Assembly (NCBI GenBank): GCA_007922195.1
Contig: ML682067.1
Span: 7,445,983-7,509,982 of the forward strand
Length of the DNA: 64,000 nucleotides
Source of the DNA: Podocnemis expansa
Taxonomy: Eukaryota; Chordata; Testudines; Podocnemididae
Direction of reading: 5' to 3'
Both the position numbers and the translations under genes were made by a program. Below the pieces are notes generated by a model. It saw nothing but the letters and a program-made list of their open reading frames with translations. It searched no databases and was not told the origin of the DNA. Of this stretch, positions 1 to 11,500 are shown piece by piece (within the stretch, counting starts at the first letter, position 1; each line of letters opens with the position of its first letter).

Positions 1-3000
1 TAAAAGGAGAACATTTTCTGCTTAAGGCGAAGCTTTCCAAGAGAGTTCTTACGGTTTTGCTGGTTGTAATAAATGCACTCAAATTATGCATAATTTGGTT
101 TTCATGGTTTGTGTCTTGGAGCAAATAAAGTCAAGTATAATTTCTACCAAAAAGGAGATTTCTACATGTACCTTGAGATATTCACCATGAACTTATGATA
201 TGCTATGAGATTCACAGTTATAATACTGTGAAATCATTTAACAACATTTATAGCTTTCCCTCAAAGGCATTGAAATTTCAATGTATATTCACAGGAACTG
301 CATTAAGTAATCATCAGATTTTAGGGTTATTATAAACTAGAACTGGCATTGGTTGTTATTTGTATATCCAAGAGGGGAGCATTATCTTTTTAACCCATCA
401 TTTTCCGCAGGAAGATTCCATAAGGTGGGATTCTTGCAGGCCTCAGCAGGGATGGGAATAGGTAAATGAGAAGTCTTCCAGCTTCAACTCCGCTGTTGGG
501 AGTCTCTAGTTGCATCCAGACAGTTGCCTGAGGCAAAGTCTCCACAGCCAGCTGCAAGCTATTTTGTGTATGTGAAAGAGCTCCATCACCCCCACCCACA
601 AGAAGATATTTATGGTTTTGTTTTTAAAGTGACGCTGGGTATGGACTTTGCTGGTCCTTTTCTTCCCCCAGTTGTGGCCACAGAAGGAGCTGTTTTAGCT
701 CTAAAGCTGTATTAACTCCTGGGTTCTTTTACATACAACTTTAAAGGAGCCGGGAGAGAAGGAAACCCCAGATAAGGAGCAGTCCTCTTCAAAGTGTGAG
801 TTCTCTGCCCTCTTTCCTGAAGTGTTCTGCTGACCAGCCCTGAATTGTCTGTTCCACTCTAAAAGTCACCAGAAATGGTTTTGTGCAAAGAAACCCCTGT
901 GAGATTTTCACCACAAAGATTCTCTTGCATGATCATATTGGGGGTATTATTTAGTTTTACTATCTTAGAAAAATCTACCCTCAAGATAACAAATCTTTTA
1001 GGATCCAGGAGAGGCCAGGCCTAGTCACAATTAAGATCAACTGGTCAAGCCTCTGAGATTGACCTCTTGATTGTGACTGACTGGTTGGAGACCACTAATC
1101 AGACATGCTGGATTTACGGTATGGCTATTCTAATGGCAATGCCACTGACAGTGGAAGATGGATTTTTTTAGTTCTATTTAGCATTGATAAAAATGTGCTC
1201 AGACAAACCCAGAAGGGGCTGGAGATTGATTTATTTAGACCACCCTAGCAAGCAGCGTAGTACTGCATTGACAGGGTCACACTTCCTGTTGTCGCTGTGC
1301 AGTGAAGGTGCTGCGCAGAAGAGGATTTAAGAAGTTAACGAGAGCTACGCAAGCTACTCTGCATAGCTTCCGTAACGCCTGTTGACTGCTGCCAAATTTC
1401 CCAAAGAGTATAGACCAGGCCCTAGACTGCCATACCATACGTATGTTTATGTTAAAGCAGTATCTTGATTTAAATTGATTAAAGCTGTCTATGAATTTTT
1501 ACTTTGAAACTTTGTGAGTATTAGGTTGCTTAAAAGGTAATGCTCCTTTCAACAAATACAAATTAAGGGCCAAGGCCTGCAAACCCTTGTTCAGGTGACT
1601 TAAATAAAACTATCTTGGCTTGTATAAGGAAGCTTGGAATCCCCTGAAAAGCAATTTGACTGCCCAGTGATGAACCAAGATTCACTATGCAATTTTCTTT
1701 CCTCTTCTCTAATCTATCTGACATTCCTGTTCCATATTATCTTGGGAGGGCCACAGCACGTAAAGCTGGATCTCAGCTGGGGGGAATATATGTATTTTGT
1801 TAGACAGGAGCAGGAGGCTCAGAGGTACTTCAATCAAAGGTGTGACTAGATCAGGAACCCACCTCACTTTTATTTATTCATGTGCAGAGCAGCATTGTCC
1901 GAGCAGTAAACATGAAATTAGCGTTGGCGAGCAAACCCCACATTTCCAGTGGTGGAGTACCAGGCTGTTTCACAGTAGCGGCACTGGGACCCCCGCACTG
2001 GCTCTGGGGACTAGTGAAGGACTAGGAATTACTTGTGTGTACAAAGGTTTTGAGCAGTTTGCTCTGCATCAATAAATAACAAGGCCTTGAGATATACTGA
2101 TGAAATGGGCTATATAAAAGCCAAGGTGTTGCTTTATTTTACAATTCATACTATGAGGGAGAAAAACACAACTATAACAACACTGCCAAGAAAATACATA
2201 GTATGTTCAATTTTAAAATGCTTTATTGAGCATTTAGGAAAAAGGTAGAGTCCACAAAAAAATCCAGTTGATAAATTAAAGAAGGTAAAGAAATGGAGAA
2301 AACTGAGACATTTCATGCACTATTATGCTTCGGCTGTATAATGTTTTCATAAGACGGTGCATCAAAACAGTGAAAATTTATGCTTAATGACCCTGAGAAG
2401 ACACATACAACCGTTACATAAAACAGTAAAACTTGCCCTCTGCAATATTGTAAGCTCTGGTTATTGTGCTTTACTTCCTCAGTTTGACTATCTCTTTGCC
2501 CTTTTCACAGTTCACACATACACAAAATATATCATTCATTGTTATGATAAAATTAGAATGGAATGTTTTGCTTTTATATTTCCTTTTGGATGTTAAAACC
2601 GACAGTTTAACACCTCTGCTACTACTTATCTCTGAGTCACTGCCCTTGCCAACACTCAAGATAAGACAAGCTCCTGTACAAAGAGGCACTTTGCTGGGCA
2701 TTCTGGGAATTGTAGTAAACTGTGCTACCAAATTATTCATATTCAGTTTTATTTATTAATAAACACATTTGATCATTCTTTAAGATAAGGACAAAGATTT
2801 TCCTCTTTAAGCAAGTTTTAGATTCTTTGAACAGGAAATAAGTATTAAACTATTCAGTTAACCCTGGAATGTGTGTATGTATTTACATCTTCATATGGCA
2901 GTGTTATGTATCAGTACAAATACAGAGGAACCCTGGCCTGGTGAAGTCAATGGAAATTTTACCATTTGACTCCAACTGGAACACAGAAATATGTCAATGA

Positions 3001-3600
3001 TGAGTAGGTTTGGAAAAAAATCTCATCGTAGTGTACCGTAAGCCCCCCGTGACTCCACTGATTACTGTTACACTAGGTACACTCCAAAACAGCTGTCTTG
3101 AGAATAATTTGTATCTGAAATGCTTTCAACTTATATGATTTAGGTGCTGATTTGAGTGATATTAAGTATTAGAAAACAGTTGTCCACCTACATTTTAATA
3201 AACTGGCGCCCCCATTTACAATGGTACCAAAAACATCCCAACAGAGTGTATTTCCAATAAGTCTATAAAAGGCTTCCCAGCATGTTTTTTTGTAGAACAT
3301 ATGAGGTAAAAACAATAAAGACAATTAACCAAATCTTGGCCCTTCTACGCTGTGCAGTGGAGCCACCAAGCATGCAAGATCCACTTGGTTTCCAACTCTG
3401 TGTTCTGGTGAATACTATTGTTCAGATGACGAAGCATATAATTTACATGAGGTCCCCAAACTGGAGTTGCTTAGCACTCTGTTTTCACAGATTGTGGTGT
3501 AATAGAGTCCATCGTAGAATCAGGATACCTGGAACTTCTACAATCTACAGCATAATGAATATTAACTTGGAGAATAATGACTACCTCAGTTTTGGGAACA
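1..3600. other. Upstream intergenic DNA, no gene recognised
   Basis: AT-rich single-copy-looking sequence with only short ORFs that resemble nothing I know. No splice-flanked exon, RNA gene or clear transposon end was recognised. The one distinctive site is the ZNF143-type motif at 2698-2716, listed separately. Confidence 0.6.
2698..2716 (-). promoter_or_regulatory. ZNF143/STAF-type motif ACTACAATTCCCAGAATGC
   Basis: The minus strand reads ACTACAATTCCCAGAATGC, a full-length match to the long, highly conserved promoter motif bound by ZNF143 (STAF). The match is seen directly. That it is bound is inference. It lies about 5.4 kb upstream of the LRIG3 start codon and is not in a CpG-rich stretch, so it could be a distal site, the promoter of an unseen minus-strand transcript, or part of an old repeat. 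Confidence 0.6.
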
Positions 3601-3623
3601 AGATGGAAAAACTATTGTCCTTG

Positions 3624-3706
3624 TAAAACAAACAGGGAGTTCTGTGGCAATTTTAAAGACTAACGAATTTATTTATCTCACAAGCTTTCATGGGCACAAG
3701 CCCCCA
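3624..3706 (+). repeat. tRNA-derived SINE fragment (turtle Cry-type)
   Basis: The body of the SINE is recognisable: a CAAACAGGGAG segment, then 'GTGGCAATTTTAAAGACTAACGAATTTATTTAT', which I give here only as the match region 3644-3676, then an AAGCTTTCATGGGCAC segment. The tRNA-like head is missing, so this is a 5'-truncated copy. Confidence 0.75.
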
Positions 3707-3779
3707 GTCTTGTTCCCTACCTCATTCCCTGGACGGTGAATGAAGTGGAAGAAACTGGAGCCTTAATTGTGGTATCTGG

Positions 3780-4340
3780 CCCAGCTGTGCAGGACCTGAC
3801 TGTGGGGGGAAAGCAGATGTTCCCCAATTCCAAGTGAGAGTCAGGTCCGAGATTCCAGTAGCAACAATCACCGAGATGCAAACAGCAGGTAGAACATGTT
3901 TTATTAACTAACAGGTTACTTAACTAATACCCAGACAAAACGATATACCCAGAGTTAAAAAGAAAGTAATACAGACAGGCTTACAACCCAATCAGCAATC
4001 AGGGACCCCTTTACGTCTGCAGACTTCTGCTGAGGAGTGGTGTCCTCCGAGCCACCCTTCAAGGTCCTACAGCAAAGTCCAGTGAAGTCAGGGAAACAGG
4101 CTGCTGTTATAGCCCAGTACTCACAGGGAGGTGTGATCAGGCCCTCTCCTGGTCACATAGACTGCTGGGGTGTTGATTCCCACCACCTTTATCCTACAGT
4201 CTAACACCTAGATAACAACTTGTTTACTCCATAGTCTAGCAGAATGGAAATGTGTTGGGGGAGGGGGCTCCACTGCCCACTATTGTATACTGTCACAAAA
4301 TCTTCTGTTTGCCCTACAGCAGACATGTCACCACGGTTCA
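3780..4340 (-). repeat. Unclassified interspersed repeat, possible solo LTR
   Basis: The stretch differs in texture from its flanks. On the minus strand it would start TGTGACAG (complement of 4290-4297) and carry a poly-A-signal-like run near 3900. This pattern fits a solo LTR, but I could not find matching target-site duplications, so class and edges are uncertain. Confidence 0.25.
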
Positions 4341-4618
4341 GGTTCTTCTGGCCCTATGATTTACTGGGAGATGGTTTGAACCAGAGCCTTAACTACGGCA
4401 GGGCAAGCGGGGCTTTGCTCTAGGCATGCTGGAGTGGATCCATTGAGCTGCTCCATCAAAGGGCGCACTCTGCGCTGCTCACCCCAGGCACCGGCTATTG
4501 TAAGGTTCACGGAACACGGCCCAGGTGTGGTACACTGTAGTTGCGGCTCTGATTGGGACACTAGCACAAGTTGGCGAAAGCTCAAAGCTGTTTTGTGCTA
4601 GCTGGAGTAATATGTGCG

Positions 4619-4970
4619 CAGGGGCATCATTGGCGCCTGGCACACAGGGCCCATGCCCTGAATGCCGGTGCCAGTGCCCCGGGTCCTGGCGGGGCCCCGC
4701 CTCTCGCGGTCTCCGGCCAGATCGGGCCAGAGATTCAGGTCCCAGCCACCTGTGGCCGTGGCTGCTGCTCCCGGCCCTGTCGCTGGCCGGGGGTCCGGGG
4801 ACCAGCCGCCCATGGCAGCGGTGGCTGCTTCCAGTCCTTTCAAAGGCCAGGTGACCTCGCGGCCGCAGCTGCTGCTCCCCGCCTGTCCTGGGCCAGGGCC
4901 TTCGCCTGCAGGCAGGGGGCGGGGACTCGGCCCGTGCCCCAGGTCATTCCCTGGGCCAGCGACGCCCTTG
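4619..4970. mobile_element. GC-rich non-autonomous hAT-type element, copy 1
   Basis: The left end reads CAGGGGCATCATTGGCGCC and the right end GGCCAGCGACGCCCTTG, which form terminal inverted repeats. Flanking 8-mers TATGTGCG (4611-4618) and TAGGTGAG (4971-4978) agree at six of eight positions and are probably a decayed target-site duplication. The body is very CpG-rich. The same family occurs at 35974-36237 with perfect 16-bp ends. ORFs inside are composition artefacts. Confidence 0.75.
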
Positions 4971-5013
4971 TAGGTGAGTTCCCTCAGCAGCAGGGCCCGC
5001 CCAATCATATATA

Positions 5014-5488
5014 CCAGGCGTGGCCAAACTGCCGCTCGGGAGCCACACGTGGCTCTTGAATGAAAAACTGTGGCTCCAGGAAGAACATTAGCAAATCAAT
5101 TTAGGAAAGCAGCCCCAGTCTAGCAGTTCATGAGGGGGTCAGGGCAATGGGGAGAAGTGTGCCATGGTCATGGTTGGCAGGGAGAAGTGCAGCATGGTCA
5201 GGATTTTAAAAGACTCGCCACTAGCCTGCAGTCTTCTACATCGAGCAGCAGCTAAGTTTTTACTGTATAGGCCTAATTTTCATGGTAACCTTAAGTAATT
5301 ATTAGAATCTGACATTAGTAGGATGGATATTTGTCCTCTTTTTACGATAAAATTAAAGTGGGCAATGAATTTTAAACTTAGTAATTTTGGAGTAGGTAAA
5401 AGTATATGGCTATAGGCCTCAGTGCGGATCTCGAAAGTTTAATAATCAACTTGTGTGGCTCTTCAGTTCCATAAGTTTGGCCACCCTG
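5014..5488 (-). mobile_element. Non-autonomous hAT-type element, family A copy 1
   Basis: The ends are CAGGCGTGGCCAAACT and AAGTTTGGCCACCCTG. ATATATA flanks both sides (CATATATA / GATATATA, seven of eight). The body matches, in opposite orientation, the elements at 25064-25483 and 36356-36830. Shared landmarks are GCAGACTGCAGG (here as its complement), TAGGCCTA with flanking TTACTGTA, and GGTTACCATGAAAATTA. Confidence 0.85.
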
Positions 5489-5518
5489 GATATATAAAAT
5501 CTAGGCAGTCGCTTAGAG

Positions 5519-5710
5519 CAGTGGCTCCCAAACTTTCTCTGCTGTGGCACACGTTGACTCCTTTAACTATTTGGAGGTGCACCACCGTAGTTGTTGAAAG
5601 AACTCATGAATATTCATGAGCCAATAAGCCAATCCAGAACTCTTCCAGTAATTTCTCTAAAAGTGCTGCGGCACACCTGTGTGCCATGGCACACTGATTG
5701 GGAAACACTG
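5519..5710. mobile_element. Short hAT MITE, 192 bp
   Basis: The ends CAGTGGCTCCCAAAC and TTGGGAAACACTG are inverted repeats of the CAGTGGTTC.. type known from hAT/Charlie elements. The flanking 8-mers GCTTAGAG (5511-5518) and GCCTAGAG (5711-5718) differ at one base. Inside is the GTGTGCCATGGCACAC palindrome typical of this type. The element starts 30 bp after the end of the previous one. Confidence 0.85.
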
Positions 5711-5859
5711 GCCTAGAGCACTAGGCTTTAACAGGCTCCAAATTAGATGGAAGTGATTTTTGCCCCTATATTAAAAAAAATATATATATTAATATGTTAT
5801 CATTTTTCCCTATATTAAATGGAAGGGGGCAAAGTCATAGTTCACCTCTAGGATGACAA

Positions 5860-6130
5860 AAAACAGTGGGCGGGCCCTCCCCAGGGGTTAAAGTAAGGAG
5901 GAACACCCCAGAACAGCATCTGGGGCCCCTTATTTTTAGGGAGCCACCATCCAGGTCCTCTAAAAATAGGGGAATGCCCTGGAATGCTGCATTCCAGGGC
6001 CCCCCCAAATAGGGAGACCTGCCAAAACGCTGCATTCTGGGGCCCCTAAAAATAGACAGGAACACTGCCAGCTGTGCATGGGTGGCAGCTGCAATCCCTA
6101 GCCAGCGGGAAGACAGAGTCTTCCGGCTGC
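5860..6130. repeat. Interspersed repeat sharing its body with the hAT element at 50.4-51.5 kb
   Basis: The segment from GGGGTTAAAGTAAGG onward, with repeated 'CTATTTTTAGG / CTAAAAATAG' blocks and 'GGAATGCTGCATTCCAGGG', closely matches 50555-50700. No terminal repeats were found here, so this is a fragment. A G-rich tract with no clear gene follows to about 6550. Confidence 0.6.
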
Positions 6131-6773
6131 CTGAGAGCTGCTCTGAGCCGGGCACTTTTAAAACTCCTGCTTGGAGTAAGCTTTCACTGGGTATGCACAG
6201 AGTCTCTGTGCATGCTCAGTGAGAACTTCCTCCAGCTGGAGGAGCAGCCAGTGGGCAGGCTGCGCTGCTCTGGAAACCAGGTAAGGGGGCAGAGGGGTGC
6301 AATTTGGGACAGGGCAGGATTGGCCTGGCTAAGGGGTATGGGGGAGTGGGATGGGGCTGGCTGGGGAGGGGTGATGGGAGGGTGGGGTGCAGGATCAGCC
6401 TAGCTGGGGGTGTGTATGGGGTGGGATCAGAACAGCTGGGGGAGTGGGAGAGCAGGGGACAGGATTTGGCCAGCTGGGGGGGGGTGACTGGGAGAGGGGC
6501 AGGATCAGGCTGGCGTGAGGGGGCCTGCCAATGTAGGAAGGTTCTGGGGGCCCCCAAATTATATTTTATCCCGAGTATCCCTTCACGCTCCTTCCCATGC
6601 CTCTGCAGAGCAGAGCCATAATGTGGTGATCCGGTGCCCGGGGCGCGTTCTTATCACAACGCGCCCCTTGCCATTAGTGGTGCTTGAGGCTGACACCGTG
6701 AAATGCTCTCTTTTAATAGAGTGACTCCATTGAGCTGCTCGGGTGTGCGCAGGCCAAAGCCCCATCAGCCCTG

Positions 6774-6790
6774 CCATAGTTACAGCCCTG
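6774..6790. repeat. Isolated hAT end, 17-bp inverted partner of 6906-6922
   Basis: CCATAGTTACAGCCCTG here is the exact reverse complement of CAGGGCTGTAACTATGG at 6906-6922. It looks like the right end of an upstream element whose left end I could not find. Confidence 0.65.
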
Positions 6791-7092
6791 CTGCTGAGGA
6801 CCGAAGAGGAGGTCTCCCAGGCATCCTTCTTTGTTGGGAGAATCCTCAAAGGGTGAGGTAGGATTGGTAGGCTGCAATGGGATCTTAGCATGGGGTGCAC
6901 ATCTGCAGGGCTGTAACTATGGCGAGGTTAGTGGGGCAAAGTGCCAGGCACAAATCTGACAGGGCACCAGACCCTTCCTGGCCCCGAAGAGCTCAGGGAG
7001 TGGGGGTAAGGACTCCCTGCCAGCTCCAGCTGCGGTTGGGAGAAGGGACTCCCCACCCAGCTCTGGGTGCGGCAGGGTAGGGAACCTCAATT

Positions 7093-7180
7093 TCCAAAGG
7101 GATAGCCGTGTCAGTCTAGTCCAGCAAAAAAACCAGGGAGCTCATGCGAAAAATAAATCTGTCAGTCTTAAAGTGCCACA
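7093..7180. repeat. Rearranged SINE: plus-strand head joined to minus-strand tail
   Basis: Positions 7093-7138 match the tRNA-like head on the + strand (GATAGCCGTGTCAGTCTAGT then CAGCAAAAAAACCAGGGAG). Positions 7139-7180 match the SINE body on the minus strand (GCTCATGCG.. through AAAGTGCCACA). The junction is an internal inversion or a second, oppositely oriented insertion. Confidence 0.65.
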
Positions 7181-7482
7181 TCCATCTTTCTAATCACTCT
7201 ATAAATGATTTGTTAACGACTGTCATCGGATGTGGCTGGGACATCAAGACTTCAAAGAGAAACAGCTGAACTCGAATTAATATGCAAGCCAAATTCTGTG
7301 AATGCAGGACTTAATCTAGACTATGGTTCTTTTCCCATTACAAAAGGTAATTTGACTTCAGGCTTCCCATGGTTTGAACCTACCAACTGCTCTGATTTGC
7401 TGTTACTGTATGCCCTGATCCTATGTTTCACACCCCCTCGCATTTATTTTCATTCCATTCGGTCAGTTCACCCATCTTCCAA

Positions 7483-7575
7483 GCATCTGACCAAGTGGGA
7501 TTTTCTCCCATGAAAGCTCATGCAAAAAAAAAATAAACCTGTTACCCTTAAAATGCCACACAACTCCTTGTTTTT
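7483..7575 (-). repeat. tRNA-derived SINE, minus strand
   Basis: On the minus strand this reads CAAGGAGTTGTGTGGCATTT, a GGGTAACAGGTTTATT block, GCATGAGCTTTCATGGGAG and CCCACTTGGTCAGATGC, in the order expected for the turtle SINE body and tail. Confidence 0.8.
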
Positions 7576-7759
7576 TGAGGGAACCTCAACCCCCCTGCCT
7601 CTTGGCCATGGAGGGGTGGACAGATGCGCCCCAAACTGGCATGTGCCTGTAGGGGCGCCTTTGGGGCTGCTCCTCCGGGCGCCCACGTGCCTAGTTACAG
7701 CCCTGCACCTTTGGCCCCTCTACTCGCTGACGTTTGCCTGAATTAGGCTTTATCCTTTG

Positions 7760-8560
7760 CGGGGGGTGGCCATGCATTTCTCCAGGCAGGGCAAGGGGGC
7801 AGCCGGGCTCGCGGCTTGGCCCCTCCACGCGGGGTCAGTGGCGCCGCCAGGTGAAATCACCCCAGCGGGGGCGACTTTGCCCCGCGCCCCAGGGCCCCTC
7901 CCCCCGCCGGCAGGTTTGTTGTTGTCACGTGGCCGGGGAGGCGGGGGCGGGCCGGGCCCGGAGCGGAGGCGGAGGCTGAGGCGGAAAGTTTGCGAAGGGG
8001 CCGGGGCCGGGCTGCGCTGCGCGCGCTGAGGCTGAGGCGGCAGGTTGCGCTGTGGGCGCGAGCGGGGCGGCGGCCCAGGGGACCCGGCCATGCGCTGCCC
8101 GCTCCTCCTGCTCCTGCTGCTGTGGCTCGGCCGCCCGGCGAGGGGCTCCGCCGCCGCCTCCTGCCCGCCTCCCTGCCGCTGCCTCGGGGACCTGCTGGAC
8201 TGCAGCCGCCGCAAGCTGAGCCGCCTGCCCGAGGGGCTCCCGCCCGGGGCGGTGCAGCTGTGAGTATCCGGGGAGCTGCCGGGCATGGCCGGGGCAAGGG
8301 CCCAGACCGCAGCGCTGCCCCAGGAGTGGAAATTGGGGGCGTAGGGCGGCGTTTGCGGGTGCTCCCTGGGTGGGTGTAACTGTCACTCGCTGGCAGTTGG
8401 GGGGGAACCCGCCCTGCCTCCCCCCACGCGGGCTCCTGACTTGGGGGCCGGGGCCGGGGGGCGATTGGAAGTGGCTTGTGGGGCAGAGGCGGCTGTCCTG
8501 GCGAGGGGCCGAAATAAAACCGATTTGGAGGAGGGCTGAGGAAGAGGAGAGGCGCTGAGA
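7760..8560 (+). promoter_or_regulatory. LRIG3: CpG-rich promoter island of LRIG3
   Basis: G+C and CpG content rise sharply here against an AT-rich background and span the first coding exon. The stretch holds GC boxes (GGCGGGGGCGGGCC near 7940) and a palindromic E-box in GTCACGTGGC at 7924-7933. No TATA box was seen at a plausible distance. This is the usual CpG-island promoter layout. The transcription start cannot be placed from sequence alone. Confidence 0.8.
8090..8259 (+). CDS. LRIG3: LRIG3 exon 1: signal peptide and LRR N-cap
   Basis: Encodes residues 1-57. ATG at 8090 is the first in-frame ATG after an in-frame stop at 8033-8035 and has a G at -3. The leucine-rich stretch after MRCP is a signal peptide, with cleavage likely near residues 18-23 (..ARGSAAA). 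The cysteine cluster CPPPCRC followed by GDLLDCSRRKLSRLPEGLP is the LRR N-terminal cap. The N-terminus before the cap is shorter than I recall for mammalian LRIG3. The donor is CT|GTGAGT, phase 2. Confidence 0.95.
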
Positions 8561-11500
8561 TGGGATGTCTGGCTCTCTTGCTTTAAAGCCTGCTTTCTAA
8601 AAGTTAACTTGGTAGAAAACGGACGAGTTGATCGGCACTGAAAAGCTTTGAGCTGCAGCTGTTGCTAGAAAGCAAAGCATATGCGGGTGGCACTGGAAAA
8701 TGCAAGAGAACTATCCCGCAAATATTCTTTAGTTACGCGTGTGTGTGTGTGAGAGAGGGGGAGTATTATCTTTTGCAGATAACATAGCAACCTCACACTA
8801 GCTAGTGTGATTATCATTTATGCCACCCTTCTTGTTCAGCTCCTCCCCCCCCCCCGTAGTGTTGTTAAGAAATGTATTAGGAATACAGTTGAGATCAGTA
8901 AGTGTAGCAAGCCAAACTTGAAGACTACTTACTACCAAATATTCAAATGTCATATTTAGACTGTTTTCATTTAGTGACAAAGATTTTTGGGGCGACTCAT
9001 AAGATACTGAAATTTCCAAAAAAGAAAGCACAAATTGAGACAATTTGCAAATTTTTACATTGATTCTTAATTTTTTGTCACTTATTTGACTTCTTTATTG
9101 CTTTTATTAATTGCCTATTAACTTTCAAAACCAAGAGAGAGACTTAAAAGTAAACAGGAAGGCTTTCAATTAGTTGTGACTAATTTTGTTCAATTGCCTC
9201 ATCTGGAGGTCATGCTTTATTCATGAAATGTGGATGGCTGTATTGACAACATATGGAACTGAACATAGTGACTTTGGGAGGAGAAACTTTCCTATGCTAC
9301 TCATGGAAGTGATCTGTGAGGAAAAAAGAAACTTAAATGTTCCTTTTGATTGATGTGATTGAAACATCTTAATCATATACATATTCAGCAATTCATTGTG
9401 TTTGCTGTTAAATCTTGAGCCTTCTCGTTCTTTTGAGTTGTCTCAGTAAGCAAAAATAAATCTTTTGACAAAGCTTGTCACAAACGTCTGAAAATTAGCA
9501 TTGCTTTACCTTAGTGCTGTTTAGTTAACATTTAGATTTAACAGTACATCAAATTAGAGGTAGGTGGAAAGCACAGGACCTTTAACTGGGACATCCAAAA
9601 ATTGTCTTTTAAAATAAATGTGTTTACATAATGATCAAAAGTGCTGTCCTTTGCAGTTATGTTAGTGATAGACAGGGAAATAAATTATGGAAATTTTTGG
9701 TTAGCGCAGTTGGTAGTGTAAATTGTCTTTATGTATGTAAGTTTACATTCCTTTAAAAGAGTGAGAGAAAATAAGTTCCATTTGTGTAAATAAATTGTGG
9801 GCCTGTTGTAAGGCATCCTGCTGTGTTCACTCATTGGACAGCTGTCTCATTTGGTCTTAAACTCACAGGAGTACATCTTGGTAGGTGTCACCAACCCATG
9901 TGGTCTGGCTGCTTTTGTGTAAATGTTTCTTTAGCATCCAATGCCTTAGAAGTACCTTGTTTGTTTCTTCTTTCCCATCGCCTTAATTAGATGGAATTTT
10001 GACAGCTCAAGGTGCAAGATAACAATGATTTTCAGTTTCACGTAGCCAATAAAGTTTGAGTTAATGCAGATTGTAGTTATTCCAAGCTGCTTGTTCAGAA
10101 ATAGTGACAAATTTTGTGTATTCTGTTGACAAACAGAAGAATCTATCTATCTATCTTAATAAAAGTCTGTTTTCTATATACATATCTCCAAAGGCAGTAA
10201 TGTAGTTGAAAAACTGTCAAGCCTCATTGGAATATACCATAATACCCATTAGACCCACTTCTTAAGATGTTAACTCAGGGAAGAAGTCCTATGTGGTTCT
10301 GTGGGAGTTCTTTCCTGAATTAGAACTTCAGGACTAAAGCCAATTTTTTTTTTTCTTTCCTCTTCCATCTCCATCCCCATGCCTCTAATAAGTCTACTGA
10401 GGCAAAGTAACATCTGACATTATGAAGTGCTAGTCCTTTCTCTTTCAGCACTCTTATGAAATAAATTGACTTCTGGGTGTGCAAAGAAGGCTGATTACAG
10501 CAAACCCTCTGACTATAAACAATAAACAGTGAAATTAAGAAAATAAGCTTCGCTGTTTGAAGGTTAACTGTTTGTTTTGTGTTACTGTGCTGTCAAAGTT
10601 GTAGTTGATCCATTGATACAGAAGCACCCTTATGAAATTTAGTGTAAATAGGGGATTTTTGGCCCGCTTTATTGGGGATTTAGAGTAATAATGCCATTTT
10701 CACATAATGTAATGGAAATCCATTGAAAACTGATAAATATTTGTAGTGGCAGTGTATACAAATATCTTTGAAGTTAGATTTCAGTTTACTTCTAGGGTAT
10801 GTGCTCTGAGATTGAAAGAATGTTGCTTTGTTAGAATTAATATTTCAGAGCCAGAAGTGAGGGAGGGAGAGCAAATATTTTGCCAGTGTTTTCAGTATTT
10901 TTAAATTCTAACTGGACTTTTACAATAAGTCTTACCAGGTTCCCCTAGTAAGTCAATGCTGTCAGTAGGGCAGAAGAGATATCTAAAAAGATGGTTTCAG
11001 CTAATGTTTGTACTGCATCTTTAGTATTTATGTTTTATAAATCCTCTAGCTCCCCAGAATTGCCAGAAAAAAGAGTTCTTATGGTTTTCACAGCTGTTTT
11101 TCAATATTTTCCAGACTGAAACTTTAACATAGCAAGTTGATTTATGAGTCACTTTGGATCAGTGTCTTAAAACAGCTACAGCCTGGCTTTTTGTTTTTCA
11201 GCTTTCGTGATTTCTGCTGAATTAGCAGCTCTAAAGGCCCCAGTGGGATTGATTAAGAAACTGTTGCTGGATTTGCATTTTAATTTTGGACTTGGGGCTC
11301 AAGTTTCTGAGTTCCTCTAAGGAAGAAGACGATAATTACAACGAAGTGTTGTAAATTAAGTTAGGGTCTAAAAATTGTATTTATTTAGTGTGTGAAGATG
11401 GAGATGTGTCATCTCTTCTGTATTAGGCCTTCCCTTCAGTTTTTCATTACATAACTATGAGTACTTCAAAGTTGCAGTTCCTCTTTCCAATGAAAAACCT

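Larger units (their letters stand above)
6906..7705. mobile_element. hAT-type element with nested SINEs
   Basis: The left end CAGGGCTGTAACTA and right end TAGTTACAGCCCTG (7692-7705) are a perfect 14-bp inverted repeat. Flanking 8-mers CACATCTG and CACCTTTG agree at six of eight positions. Two SINE pieces lie inside (7093-7180, 7483-7575), so part of the 800-bp length is later insertion. A second copy of the same end lies at 6774-6790 in opposite orientation. Confidence 0.7.

Noticed and set aside
4525..5059. Overlapping ORFs of 100-160 codons on both strands
   Set aside because: They coincide with the CpG-rich hAT at 4619-4970.
7750..8386. Long antisense ORFs (up to 178 codons) across the promoter island
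   Set aside because: GC-rich sequence rarely contains stop codons; these are antisense shadows of exon 1 and its 5' flank without splice or conservation evidence.
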